This document shows, piece after piece, positions 1-11,282 of a stretch of DNA of 49,511 bases. The notes under the pieces were generated by a model that saw only the letters and a program-made list of their open reading frames with translations, had not been told where the DNA came from and ran no database searches. How positions within the stretch are numbered: position 1 is the stretch's first letter; the number at the start of each line of letters is the position of its first letter. The DNA lies in NCBI GenBank assembly GCA_048213135.1, contig PS015114.1, positions 82,237 to 131,747 on the forward strand, read 5' to 3'. Source of the DNA: Reclinomonas americana ATCC 50394 (lineage: Eukaryota > Jakobida > Jakobea > Jakobida). A program made the position numbers and the translations under genes.

Positions 1-46
1 GCACTCCATGTTTTGTTGCGCCACTCATTTTTCTCTCGTTATGCAG

Positions 47-2335
47 GAAAACCGCGAAAGCGAGTGCGATGGGCGTCGGCGGACAAGTTGGAGCAGGTGC
101 GCGTCTTCAAGAAGGAGCTGCCGTACGAGGAACCGGCGACAACCGCAGCGGCAGCGGCCTCTGGGGCCTCTGGGGCCTCCGCAGTTGGTCTGGGCTTTTT
201 TACCGGCCTTGTCGGTTCCCATGCACCCGGGTCAATGCCTGCCGCGTCGGGCGGTGAGCGACAAGGCGGTGCAGATGGTCGCGGCACGATGACTGCCGCG
301 CAATGGGAACGCTTTGTGGAGAAGCAGAAGCGTGTGGAGGAGCACGACCGCAGAGTGCAGGCGTTGCGAGAGATGCGACCGTCGATTGCGTGGTACTCGC
401 CACAGCGTGTTGCCGTGAAAACAGAGCCGGCATTCGATGGCGATGCAGACGTGTCGGCTCTCGGCAGCGGCGATTATTCGACGGAACGCGTCGAGCAGCC
501 TGCCCGCGAACAGACTTTGATGCCGTTTACTGGCCGTCTGCTCCTCGAGGTGCCCTCTGATCCACAAGAACCAATGAGTGAGCGTGCGAATCCAGCGGCG
601 ATGGCCGTCGATCCGCTCATCGGCGTGGTCGTGTTCCCGGCTGGCGATGAAGTTGTGTGCGACAATGCTGCTGCCAGCCTTCTCACTCTTCCTTGTTCAA
701 GTGCCCTCACTTTCCGTTTTTGTCTTCGTTTTGCAGCCGGTTACCGCACAGTCGCCACAGTTGGGTGGTACGGCCGGTTCACCGGGCGTGCACGGTATTC
801 TCGTGCACCACTGGGGCGGCATGGCAGCTCCACCGGCGTATGCACCTCCACCACCACTGCCCTCTGGTCCTCCGCCACCTGGACGGTATGCGCCTGTGCC
901 CCCACCGTACCCGCCGCCGCCTGGGCCTCCACCACCAACGGCAGCACCCCTCTCCGCTCAGCCACCTGCGACGGTCGCTCCCGATCTGTCCAAATTGGTC
1001 AGCATTCTGCAGCAGTCCGCCATTTTGCAACAGCAGCAGCCTTCGTCGTCGTCGGGTGCTCCGCCACCACCACCACCAGCTGTGCGACCAGCAGTGCCAC
1101 CACCACAGCCACCGCCTGCCGCTGCGGTGGCCGCGCCGAATGCACAGAGTGCACTGTTGAGCATGCTGCAGATGGTGTTGAGTTCGANNNNNNNNNNNNN
1201 NNNNNNNNNNNNNNNNNNNNNNNNNNNNNNNNNNNNNNNNNNNNNNNNNNNNNNNNNNNNNNNNNNNNNNNNNNNNNNNNNNNNNNNNNNNNNNNNNNNN
1301 NNNNNNNNNNNNNNNNNNNNNNNNNNNNNNNNNNNNNNNNNNNNNNNNNNNNNNNNNNNNNNNNNNNNNNNNNNNNNNNNNNNNNNNNNNNNNNNNNNNN
1401 NNNNNNNNNNNNNNNNNNNNNNNNNNNNNNNNNNNNNNNNNNNNNNNNNNNNNNNNNNNNNNNNNNNNNNNNNNNNNNNNNNNNNNNNNNNNNNNNNNNN
1501 NNNNNNNNNNNNNNNNNNNNNACCAGGCGGTCCTCGGCCGCCGTACGCACCACCACCACCTCCGCAGTCACAACCTGCACATCCGGGTGCGTACGGGGCC
1601 CCGGCACCACCGCCGCCGCTGCCTCCTTCGTCGCAGCAGCTCCCGCCGTACGCCATCCCCTCGTATGCTTCGCCGCCTCACGGTGACCCGCGCTACGGTG
1701 GCGGACCGCCACCTCGTTACTCGCCGGTGAGTTGCTTGTGTGTGTGCACACCACCGCGCCTCTTGTCACTGCGATACTCACTGTCCTCTGTTCTCTCTCG
1801 TGTGTGTGTGCAGGAGCGCGATAGAGGAGACTCGCAAGGCCGTGGAGGACCACCGCCATCATCTCGCGAATCACGGAGGAGATCACCCTCACCGTCGCCA
1901 CCCCGTTCGTCGGGAGCCGGTGCTCATCGACCCAGTATCCCTGCCAAGTGTCGCTTCTACTCGTCGGCGCGTGGCTGCCGCGAGGGCAACGAATGCAGAT
2001 TCATTCACGAAGAGCAGTCGGCACGAGGCCACTCACCATCGCGACGTCGAGGACACAGCCCGTCGGAGTCGCCGCCTCGCTCTCGTGATCGCGATCGTGA
2101 GGGCGACCGTGACCGTGACCGCGGTCGCGACCGAGACCGCGACCGAGATCGAGACCGAGAGCGTGATCGGGACCGCGATCGAGACAATCGAGATCGCGGT
2201 GATCGTCGCCGCGGAGGCAGTGGCTGGGATCGTCGCATGGAAGTCGATGACCACACGCCTCCACCACTACTTGCCGGCGATGGTGGCCACCCGTCGGGTG
2301 GGAATTGGTCGAACCAACCCCATCACATGCAATGA
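47..2335 (+). CDS. PNUTS/PPP1R10-like PP1-binding zinc-finger protein (3' part)
   Basis: The 5' end lies outside the window: the first visible exon starts at 47 after a CAG acceptor, in phase 1. It opens with RKRVRWAS, a basic RVxF-type motif like the PP1-docking KSVTW of PNUTS. A charged stretch follows, then a second exon from 737 that is almost all proline, glycine and tyrosine repeats, interrupted by an N gap. After an intron at 1727-1813 the last exon carries one CCCH finger (C-x8-C-x5-C-x3-H, about 1950-2010) and then an RD/SR-like tail ending at TGA 2333-2335. In PNUTS proteins an N-terminal TFIIS-type domain, an RVxF motif, a Pro/Gly-rich part and a C-terminal C3H finger come in this order, and the protein targets PP1 to chromatin and transcription termination. 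The N-terminal domain is not visible here, so the family call rests on motif order. An unrelated RS-type CCCH splicing protein is the alternative. Confidence 0.6.
1188..1521. other. Assembly gap (334 N)
   Basis: The run of N lies inside the proline-rich exon of the PNUTS-like gene. Both flanks are in the same reading frame and encode Pro/Ala/Gln repeats, so it probably hides more of the same low-complexity coding sequence. Confidence 0.95.
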
Positions 2336-2408
2336 ATGAATGAGAAACACACAACAGTTGTCCGTCCTCGTCGTCGTCGGTGTCCTTTCTCCGTCCATTC
2401 TTCCTCTC

Positions 2409-5400
2409 ATGAGCCGACGCGGTGCGTGGTGTTCATGCGTGTGTGTGTGCATGTCAACGCAGTGTCTCCCCTCTTCCACACAGCACAGCACTCACTGAAC
2501 GCCAAACAGTGCGCACCGACGACGGCGATGATGTCGCGCCTTTTCTGCTGAATCGCGGACCCGACGACTACGACGACGACGACGGCGGCGACGACGATGA
2601 CGAGGGCACCTGCGATCTCGGCACTGGTGCGCATCACGCGAACAGCCAAACGCAGATGTCACGAGAAACGTCTCACATGCATTCACACACACGCACACAC
2701 ATGCAGGTCGCGCGTCGCCAGTGGGCGAATCAGGTGCATGGAGTGCCTATGCTCTTCCGCCTGCCGCCGCGGCCGCAGCAGCTGCAGCTCGCATGACGGA
2801 AGACGACGAGATTTTGGTGAGCCTGCGTGTGTGACTGAGTGCAGCAGTGCATGCATTGTTCCGCCGCCGAACTCTGATGCATGCTCTCGCACGCAGTTGG
2901 TGCGGCAAGCACTTGGATACCGGCGATCGTGGTGTCTGACCGCTCTCTTTGTGCTGCTGTCGCTGTGCACGTGTGGCATTCTGCTGCTGCTGTCACATTG
3001 GATTCCGAGGTTGTTTGTGGCACTGACGCATGTGCGGTGTCCGTTCTCCAAGGCCACGGCGGTGTTGATTATGGTGCGCCTGTTGGCGTGAGGTGGTGCA
3101 TCTTTTGTGGTCACTGCGTGTTGAGCGATCGTTACGCGCGTGCAGGATGTCAATCACGAGTGGCAGCTGTGTTCGGTTCAGCCGCTGCGCATTCCGCTGC
3201 GTGCTGTGGACGAGGAGTGCGATGGAGACGTGGAGACTGTGCGCATGTTTGAGTTCCGCTGCGCGCGTTTCTTTTACAATCGCGCCCGCGACGCATTTGA
3301 GCAGCGACAGTTGCGTCGACAGCACAACGAATACACTCCATGTTTACTTGCTCACACCGGCTGCAGCTTTGAGTCGGCTCTGCCATACGGCACCCTTCAT
3401 GAGCGATATGCACGAGGGCTGGGTACGCAGCAGTGGCGACAGGCGCTGGTGGCGTTTGGCGAGAATGTGATCGACATCAAGGTCAAGAACTGGCTCCTCT
3501 TGCTGATTGACGAGATTCTCCATCCGTTCTACGGTGCAGCCGATGCTTCTCTGTTATGCAGACTACCAACTAACACTCGTCGTTGACATGGCGCAGTGTT
3601 TCAAATCTGGAGTGTGGTGGTGTGGTCGCTCGACCAGTACGTTCCGGTGCGTGTCGCTTCTACTGCCTTCACTGTTTGTCAGGTTTCTCATGCTCCCGGT
3701 CCCTTATCGCAGTATGCCATGGCGATTCTCGCTGTGGCCACCCTGTCTGCTGTCATCTCCCTGATCGACACACGTCGCAATTTCATCAATCTGCGGCAAA
3801 TGGCCCGACACGAGTGCGCAGTGACCGTGTACCGCGGTGGACAGTGTTGCGTATACTTGCTTTGTATCCTCTCGTGCCAGTGAGCTGACATGCACCGTAC
3901 ATGGCAGGGATGGAGGTGTCGTCACTCACGCTCGTGCCTGGCGATCTCATCGAGTTGCACGACAACATGTACATGCCGTGCGACGTTGTTCTTCTCAGGT
4001 TAACACTCTCTCGCAAGTGCGTCGTCAATTTGTGATGCGCCACTGAAGCACTCTCTTTCATGCACAGTGGCCAAGTGGTGGTGAACGAGAGTTCACTCAC
4101 TGGTATGTTGGGAAACAGAAAGTTTTCTGTGCGTGTATAGTGCACCGCGTCGTCACTCACTTCTTCAACAGGCGAGTCGATTCCCGTGATCAAGACTCCG
4201 CTGCCGACGAATTCCGCACCAGCGCAGCTCTACTTGGTGGAGGAGGACAAGAAGCAGACGCTGTACGCCGGCACCGTCGTCATCCAGACGCGCAAGTATC
4301 ACGCCGCCCGCGTGTCGGCGTTTGTGTGTCGCACCGGTTTCTCCACCGCCAAGGGCAAGCTCGTTCGCTCCATCTTGTTCCCCAAGCCCACCTCGTTCCG
4401 CTTCTACCAGGACGGCTGGCGCTTCATTGGAGTTCTGGCTTGCATCGGTGTGTGGTCGTGTCTAGAAGATGAGTCAACGCGTGTGTATGCTTACGCTGTT
4501 CGCGCAGCACTTCTGGGCTTCGGCATCAGTCTCATTGGCTTCATCCAGCGCGGTGTGCCAGTGACTGAGATCCTCTTGCGCTGTGCCGATCTGGTGACAG
4601 TGGTGGTTCCGCCAGCGTTGCCGGTGAGCATTCACGGTTGCATGCACGTGTGAGCTGTCGCGCGCACTGGGATGGTGACGCGTTTGATGCAGGTGGCCAT
4701 GACGGTCGGCACCATGTTTGCCATCAGTCGCCTGAAGAAGAAGCAAATCTTCTGCATCAGTCCGCCGAGGTGATTGTCTGTTGTTGCTGATAAGATCGTC
4801 ACCAAAGCACACTGACTCATCGTTCTCCTCCCTTGCGCAGAGTCAACGTGGCAGGCAAGGTCAACATTTGCTGCTTTGACAAGACCGGAACACTGACAGA
4901 GGAGGGTCTCGATGTGGCCGCCGTGCGCTGTGTCCATCTGGCCAGTGGCAGGTGCATCTTTATCTCTTGAACACGAATGTGTACCCAGTTACAAGCTTCT
5001 CATCGTCGCGCTGCAGGCACGCCGCGTTTGGCGAACACCTCCCGTCACTGGCGGCCATTCGCCAACCGCATCTGTTGGAGCGCGCCATGGCCGTGTGCCA
5101 CGGTCTCACCTACGTCAACGGCGATCTGATTGGCGATCCGCTGGAGCAAAAGATCTTTGCCAGCACGGACTACGTGATGGAAGAGTTCCATTCAGGTCAC
5201 GTCCACGATCAGCATGTGCGTGCTGTCATTCACGGGCCACGCGAATCCATCGAGGTAAGGCATGCACGTTCCATTCTGCTCTCCGCGATTGTCGTCTCAC
5301 TGCCCACCAGCATGGAATCGGCGTACTGCGACGCTTCGACTTCTCCAGTCACTTGCAGCGCATGAGCGTGCTCACTCGCGCCATGTCGGACAGTCAGGAT

Positions 5401-8400
5401 TCTGTTCTCTACATCAAAGGCTCACCCGAGCGACTGCAGGAGCTTGCACGCCCAGAGACTGGTGTGTATGTGCGTGACAGAACTGCAGTTTCCCATCAAT
5501 CAGTCTGACACGCCAATGTGCAGTGCCGGCGGACTTTAACGACATTCTCGACGCATACACTAGCTGTGGCTTCCGCGTGCTTGCGTATGGTATGCGTCAG
5601 TTGGACAACACAGCCGTCGCCCCCGATTCTGTGCAGAGGTGGGTCACTGCAAGACATCAGGTGTGTTCTCATGGGTGTTGTTGAGTCTGACTGTCTCGCA
5701 GAGAAACGCTGGAACGCGATATTGTCTTCCTGGGATTGGTGGTCATGCAGAATCGGCTGAAGCCCGACACGAGTGGTCACATTCAGGCGCTGCTCGATGC
5801 TGGTCTTCGTGTGGTCATGGTCACTGGTGAGAAGCAGCGGACTGTGTCGAGAACCGTCGCAACGAAGAACTCACCAAGTGTGTATGGCACAGGCGACAAC
5901 ATGCTCACGGCTGTCAAGGTGGCCAAGGACTGTCACATCTTGCAGGAATCGCGCCGCACATTCATCTGCGATCGCGTCGAGAGTGCTGGAGGTGGCCGAG
6001 CACGTGTCGAGTGGAGAGATGCCCGCGACCCGCGAGTGACGCTCGACCCCGAAACGCTTGTGGTGTGTTGCCACTGCTCCTCGTGTCTCTCCACCTCTAT
6101 CCGAAATTAATGCTTCCGCCCTGGTGCAGCCTTCACGGCCGGTTGGCGAGTTTGAGCTCGCGGTGACGGGTCGAGCATTCGAGCTGCTCGAGAAAGATCA
6201 CTCGGCCGACCGTCCGTGCGCACTCTTCCAACGCATGCTGGCCGGCACTCCGGTGTTTGCTCGCATGAGTCCACAACACAAGTCTCGCCTCATGGAGCGT
6301 TTCACGGAAATGGGCTATGTGTCGTGCATGTGCGGAGATGGTGCCAACGATTGCGGAGCACTCAAGGCTGCTCACGTGCGTGGGGAGAGAATGGGAGATG
6401 CTGCCATAATTCTCGTGCGTTGTGGTTGAAGTTACTCCGTGCAGGTGGGAGTATCGCTGTCGGAAGCCGAGGCCTCGATTGCGGCACCGTTCACATCCAA
6501 GCTCAATTCAGTCGGCTCCGTGATCACCCTGTTGCGCGAGGGCCGTGCGGCACTGGTGACTTCGTTCTCATTGTTCAAGGTCAGTGCGTGTGTTTCACGC
6601 GAACTCATGAAAGTTATTGTACGCTCACCCTGTGGCGTATTGCAGTACATGGCGCTGTACTCGATGATCCAGGTGTGTAAGGCGCTCGTTTCCTGAGAAT
6701 GATATATTGATATTAATCTTTTGCGTGTGCAGTTCATCTCTGTGATGGCGCTGTACCACATCAACAGGTGAGTGTGCTTGTACCTCATTCCGAAAGTTGT
6801 CTGCTGCCATTATTGAGTCTCGTGTACGTGTGTACGTGCAGCAACCTGGGCAACTGGCAGTTCTTGTTGCGTGCCATTGCCGTTTTTGCAATCGTGCTCG
6901 GGTAAGAGAATCACTCATCTGTTTTATGTGCTTTCTGTACCGATGCAGCTACATTGGTGAGTCGCGTGACGCATTTGTGCTCACCGCGTTGCTTCTTTGC
7001 TAAGCCGTCTGCTGCAGACCTCATTCTGGTACTTCCCGTCACCCTGGCAAGTTGCGGATCATCCTATTCGGTCGCCTTGCGTGGCGTATTTCACTCACAC
7101 TTGACATGCAGTGGGCTACACACACGCATATCCAACGCTGGATCGGAAGAGGCCACCGGGTTCGCTCATTTCACGCAAGATCATGGTGTCGCTTTTCGGT
7201 CAAATCTTGGCCTCTCTTGGCTTCCAGGTTGGTGGCGATCGAATGGGATCTTGCTTGCTAATGCACGTCACCTCACGTGCATGTGTGCTTCTCCTCACAG
7301 CTGCTCATCTGGTTCTATCTGCGGACACAGTCGTGGTGCGCATGTTCGCGTCTCGTCATCGCCGCACAACCAACCTTCTCACACGTTTGTTTTGCATGCA
7401 TGCAGGTTCCATCCACTAATCCCCGATCCGCACAGTCCCAACATTGTGTGCTACGAAACCACCAGCGTCTGTGCGTGCCACCTCTCTCACTTTCGCTTTG
7501 AGTGTGTCTTCCGTCCACTCACGTATTCTGCCTCACCCACAGTTGTCATTGCAAATTACCAGTACTTGTGGACCGCACTCGCCTTCAACTCTGGACGACC
7601 GTATCGGCGTCCTCTGTACACCAATCGTATGTTGCCGTCGCCAATGCATCTTCACCGAGTTGTTCTCCCTCCCTCAACCTCACTCGTCTTGGTAATTCAC
7701 AGTGCTGCTGGTCGTGTCGCTGCTGGCGAATCTCGGCCTGTGTGTGTACATGACATTCGGCACCGATAAGCCCGTGATCTACAACATTATGCAGCTGGAT
7801 AGCATGCCGCTGCGTTTCCGTCTGATCATGCTGGGTGTTGCCTTGGTGAATCTGCTCGTCCACGTTGGCTGCGAATGGCTACTGGTCCCGCTGGCGTGCT
7901 GGAAGCGACTGCTGCCACGCTGCAACTGCTGCTGCTCTAGTCGCGGCAAGGTGCGCGAGAAGGCAAAGGTCCGCCCAAAGCACATCCACGACGGTAGCTC
8001 GGTGGTTGCGCCAAGTGGACGCACCGTCCTGTCCTCGTCGGCATACACCAGCTCCTACGGTGGCACCGACCGCCTTGCTGCTGCAGGCATTCTGGACGAG
8101 GTGCTGTGGATTCCCTCTCACCTTTTTCGTTTCTCTCCGTCTCTTTGCTGACTCGACGACAGATCACCATCCCCGCTGTGCGACACACCACCGGCGCCAT
8201 GTACGATCCCCTCAAGGACCGTTTCGCCATCTCCGGTGCTGGCAAGTGCTGTTCGTGCTGTTGTTGTTGCGCACCGACGAACAAGCACGAAGAACTCGAC
8301 TCGCTGCTCGACCTGGAGGAACTCGACGCCGCCGAGACTGTCAGCAACGCACCCGTGCCGGCCAAGTGTTACAAATCTCGGCGGGTAAGTCGCCAGCTCG

Positions 8401-8515
8401 TCGTTGTGGTTGCACTTGATTGTGTTCTGAGTGCGCCAATCGCGTGTGCACACAGACCGAGTTCGAGAGTCTGTGGCACGCCACCTCGCTGCCGCCGAAA
8501 GATCAGCAAGTGTGA
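2409..8515 (+). CDS. P5B-type transporting ATPase (ATP13A2/3-like)
   Basis: This is a many-exon P-type ATPase of the endolysosomal P5B group, whose animal members export polyamines. Visible in order: an acidic N-terminus; a first membrane pair (from 2897, with CPFSK); [19 protein letters not shown] split by an intron near 4103-4171; [11 protein letters not shown]; the PPALP membrane helix; FDKTGTLT with the phosphorylated Asp at 4878-4880; KGSPERL in the nucleotide-binding domain; TGDN at the junction of the 5828-5892 intron; [11 protein letters not shown] (6333-6364); and the C-terminal membrane helices to about 7900. NESSLTGES and PPALP separate it from the ER P5A group. The start is inferred: ATG 2409 followed by a GTGCGT donor gives a phase-1 join to the acidic exon, only 73 bp after the PNUTS-like stop. 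The cytosolic tail is unusual, with cysteine clusters near 7921-7935 and 8246-8270. The stop is TGA 8513-8515. Confidence 0.9.
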
Positions 8516-8594
8516 CACCCGCCACCCACAATCGCCCAATCTAAGTATTAAATGTTAACTGATTCTTTTTCTCGTCGGGTACCGTGAGAGAGAT

Positions 8595-10695
8595 TCAAGC
8601 CGTCAGAGACTTCCAGTAATCGGCCTCGAAGTAGGGATATCTGCATAATTGATGTGATGAAGTGAGAACGGACACACACTCTCTCTCTGTGCGCCATTCT
8701 GCTCGCACGCAACCGATACAGCTGGTGCTGGCGGAAGAAGCAGTCGGGATTCAGATCGGCCTCTTCGCCAGCCGGCAGCGGGGACTTGGGCTTGCCGAGG
8801 CGCTCAATCTCCTCCACGTCGGAGGTAAACCACACCTCTGGCTGCGTCACGTGACTCCACGAACGCTCCATTTCCACCATCTGTGGGGGAAAATGGCAGT
8901 CAATCAGTTCATGAACCAGGGGCTTGTGTGAGATCGGGACGTGCTCGGCGCGCAACGTTGCATTGATTCTGCGATGCAATCGCCCAGCCATCAGTGAGAG
9001 ATATGCTTGGCAATCCAGGAGAGACAGAGACACACATACCTTGGGGTCAAAGTCAAACGTGGGCGGAATGCGCGTGAGATACTCCTCGCGCCAGTTGACG
9101 GCTCGCACAGCACCCTGCTTCTCAAAGTGTGTCCACAGCCACTCAATGGAGTCGCGTTGTGGCGTGCGTCGAGCCACCGGCACCTGTATCGACTCGTGAG
9201 AACGCGGTGATAAAAACAAGTGCGAAAAGAAGCACAGCACACGTACCACGTGCTCCGGAAGAATCTCAATGACCACGTTGTGAACGCGGTGCTTGGCAAA
9301 CAGGCCCTCCATTCCCTGCAACACCTCCTGCTGCAGGCCTTCGACGTCGATCTTGATCAGCAGCACGTCCTCGTCGATCAAATCCTCCAGTGCCACCGAC
9401 TCGATGTCGGGCTCTTCGCCAGCGTCAGCTGGGCGCACAGCACTGCCCATGAATGTCTAACACACGCGATGGAATGAGTCGTTGGACGTGAACACACACA
9501 TGCAGTCTCGCAACCATCGTACCTCGGTGATGAGAACATACGGCGTGCCGCTCTTGCTCATCACGGGGTTCTCAAAAACGCGCACTAGTCCCTCGAGACC
9601 GTTGAGGGCGGCGTTGAAGCGAATCAGTGACGCCAGCGAGGGAATCGGCTCGAACAGCCACGCACGGCAGCCGAGCGAGGCCGCCATCAGTCCAAAGTAA
9701 CCAAAGTTGGCCTGCACAAACCCCGCAGTGAACATCGAAGCACACAACAACGACAGCATGCCAGTGCACGCAACGCCAACGTCGATGACAAGTGGTGCCG
9801 GCTGTTGCTTGCAGCGCTCGTGCAAGATACGGTGGAACACGGCGGTCTCGGTTTGCGCCCACAATCCGCTTCGCAACAACATCTGCACACACACACGCAG
9901 CGACAATCAGTTGCCGCAGACAACCCCACACGAACGCACATGTATGATAACGAACCACTGTCTGCTCGTTGTGCATCACCGACAGGACCAGTGGCGGCTG
10001 CGTCTTGGTGATTGTCGTCTGCATCAGCGGTCTCTGTGTGCGCGCGCCATCGTCAGCACAGCAGCGACCACAGAGAGAGCCTCGGATCACACCACTCAAC
10101 GCCCATGATCTCGTAATCCGCCGCCCACTGCGCCCTCGCATCGCCCGTCAGCTCGCGAACACCACGCGACCGCAGCACCGACTCTGTGTGCCCACCAAGC
10201 CCCGCAGTCGCCTGCTCATTGCTCTGCATGCACCGTCAGCAGCTGTCACAGGCTCGGCTCTCTTCCCTCCTGTGCCACGTAACTTCCAGCACACGAGCAG
10301 CAGCTGCCTTCTTGCGACTGGCCGTGAGCAAGCGCGACGAATCGCGGTAGACCATGGACGGAACCCACGACAAGCGCTGCGGAACCGACTTGTCGCGCAT
10401 CGCTCGCTCGACCACCTCATCAATCTGATCGCCTTCTCGCAGAGTCACACTGCCGCGGATGGTCGTCGGTTGCCCGTTCACCACATCGCGCACAGAAAAG
10501 GTCGTGTCGAAGCGCCTGCGACACAAGAGAGTGAGAGTGTGCATGGGAGCGGAGGGAGAGAGCTGAAGTGACTGACCAGCGAGCAGCATATGCGGGGTAT
10601 GCACTCTCGTCAGTGGCAGTGACCAGTGACACAGCGCACACCAGCAACAATGAGCAGACAACGAGCACCGGAAGAACAACCCGCGCGCGTCGCAT
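8595..10695 (-). CDS. Membrane-anchored FkbM-family methyltransferase
   Basis: The gene reads right to left. The first exon begins MRRARVVLPVLVV, a hydrophobic signal anchor, followed after an intron by a luminal-type stem. The SAM-binding region is split by an intron: LVIDVG joins ANFGYFGLMAASLG, then WLFEPIP. Near 9337-9366 the family signature LLIKIDVEGLQQEVLQGM appears, and then VVIEILPEHV. The last exon ends with YFEADYWKSLTA and a stop at 8595-8597. FkbM enzymes O-methylate sugars or small molecules, and a type II anchor would place this one in the Golgi or ER lumen; its substrate is unknown. An alternative in-frame ATG at 10914 would add about 73 basic residues before the anchor. I prefer 10695 because the hydrophobic segment then starts the protein. 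The gene converges on the ATPase gene, with 79 bp between the stops. Confidence 0.8.
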
Positions 10696-11020
10696 ATGAT
10701 CAGATGAGAAATGGCGGGAAAGTATGTGCGAAGTTGAGAAGCTGCTGTGCATTACTGCTCCATGGTATGCTCCAGTGTAATGGGCAATGGTGTCGCGAAC
10801 GAGACGGCGTTGATGTATGCTAGGAGTGGAGGTATCTGCGACGTCGACTTTCGAACGTCGACGTCGAGCAACTTGCTCTTCTCTCTTTCTCTCCGCAGCA
10901 TCGTCATCTGCCATTGTACACAAGACATAGATGTGTAATGCACTCTCGGGTCCATGCTTTTTCACAAGGAGGACAATCGGAACATTGCATGCCAGCCCTC
11001 CGTCTTCCAGTTTGTGTTTG
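10696..11020. promoter_or_regulatory. Divergent intergenic region between FkbM-type and asteroid-like genes
   Basis: About 325 bp separate two divergent start codons. It contains a pyrimidine tract (10870-10896) ending in CCGCAG, which could be an acceptor of a 5' UTR intron, and a strong inverted repeat described separately. I see no convincing TATA box or further coding exon, apart from the in-frame minus-strand extension mentioned for the methyltransferase. Confidence 0.4.
10839..10866. repeat. Perfect inverted repeat, 10-bp arms
   Basis: The arms CGACGTCGAC (10839-10848) and GTCGACGTCG (10857-10866) flank the 8-nt spacer TTTCGAAC, which itself holds the palindrome TTCGAA. Each arm contains GACGTC and GTCGAC. 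The position between divergent genes would suit a dimeric transcription factor site; that is inference. Confidence 0.7.
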
Positions 11021-11246
11021 ATGGGAGTTCCGGGCCTGCTGAATGTCGTCTGTCGTGACGTGCAGCCTGATCGTGTGCGCGTAGTGGTGCCTCCAGGCTC
11101 CACACTCGCAGTGGACGGAACTGGGCTGGCGTTTTGGCTGTACACTTGTGGAGTGGTGAGAGCGCACTTGCAAGTCTCTTTCTGACTCACTCACTCATTG
11201 TGTGTGTGCAAGTAGTTCCCCAGTGCAGCAGGCAGCGATGTGTGCG

Positions 11247-11282
<36 letters not shown>

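Noticed and set aside
10696-10914. Upstream start at 10914 for the FkbM-type gene (MADDDAAERKREEQ)
   Set aside because: It is open in frame and cannot be excluded, but it would bury the signal anchor and leave only 106 bp to the next gene. Kept as an alternative only.
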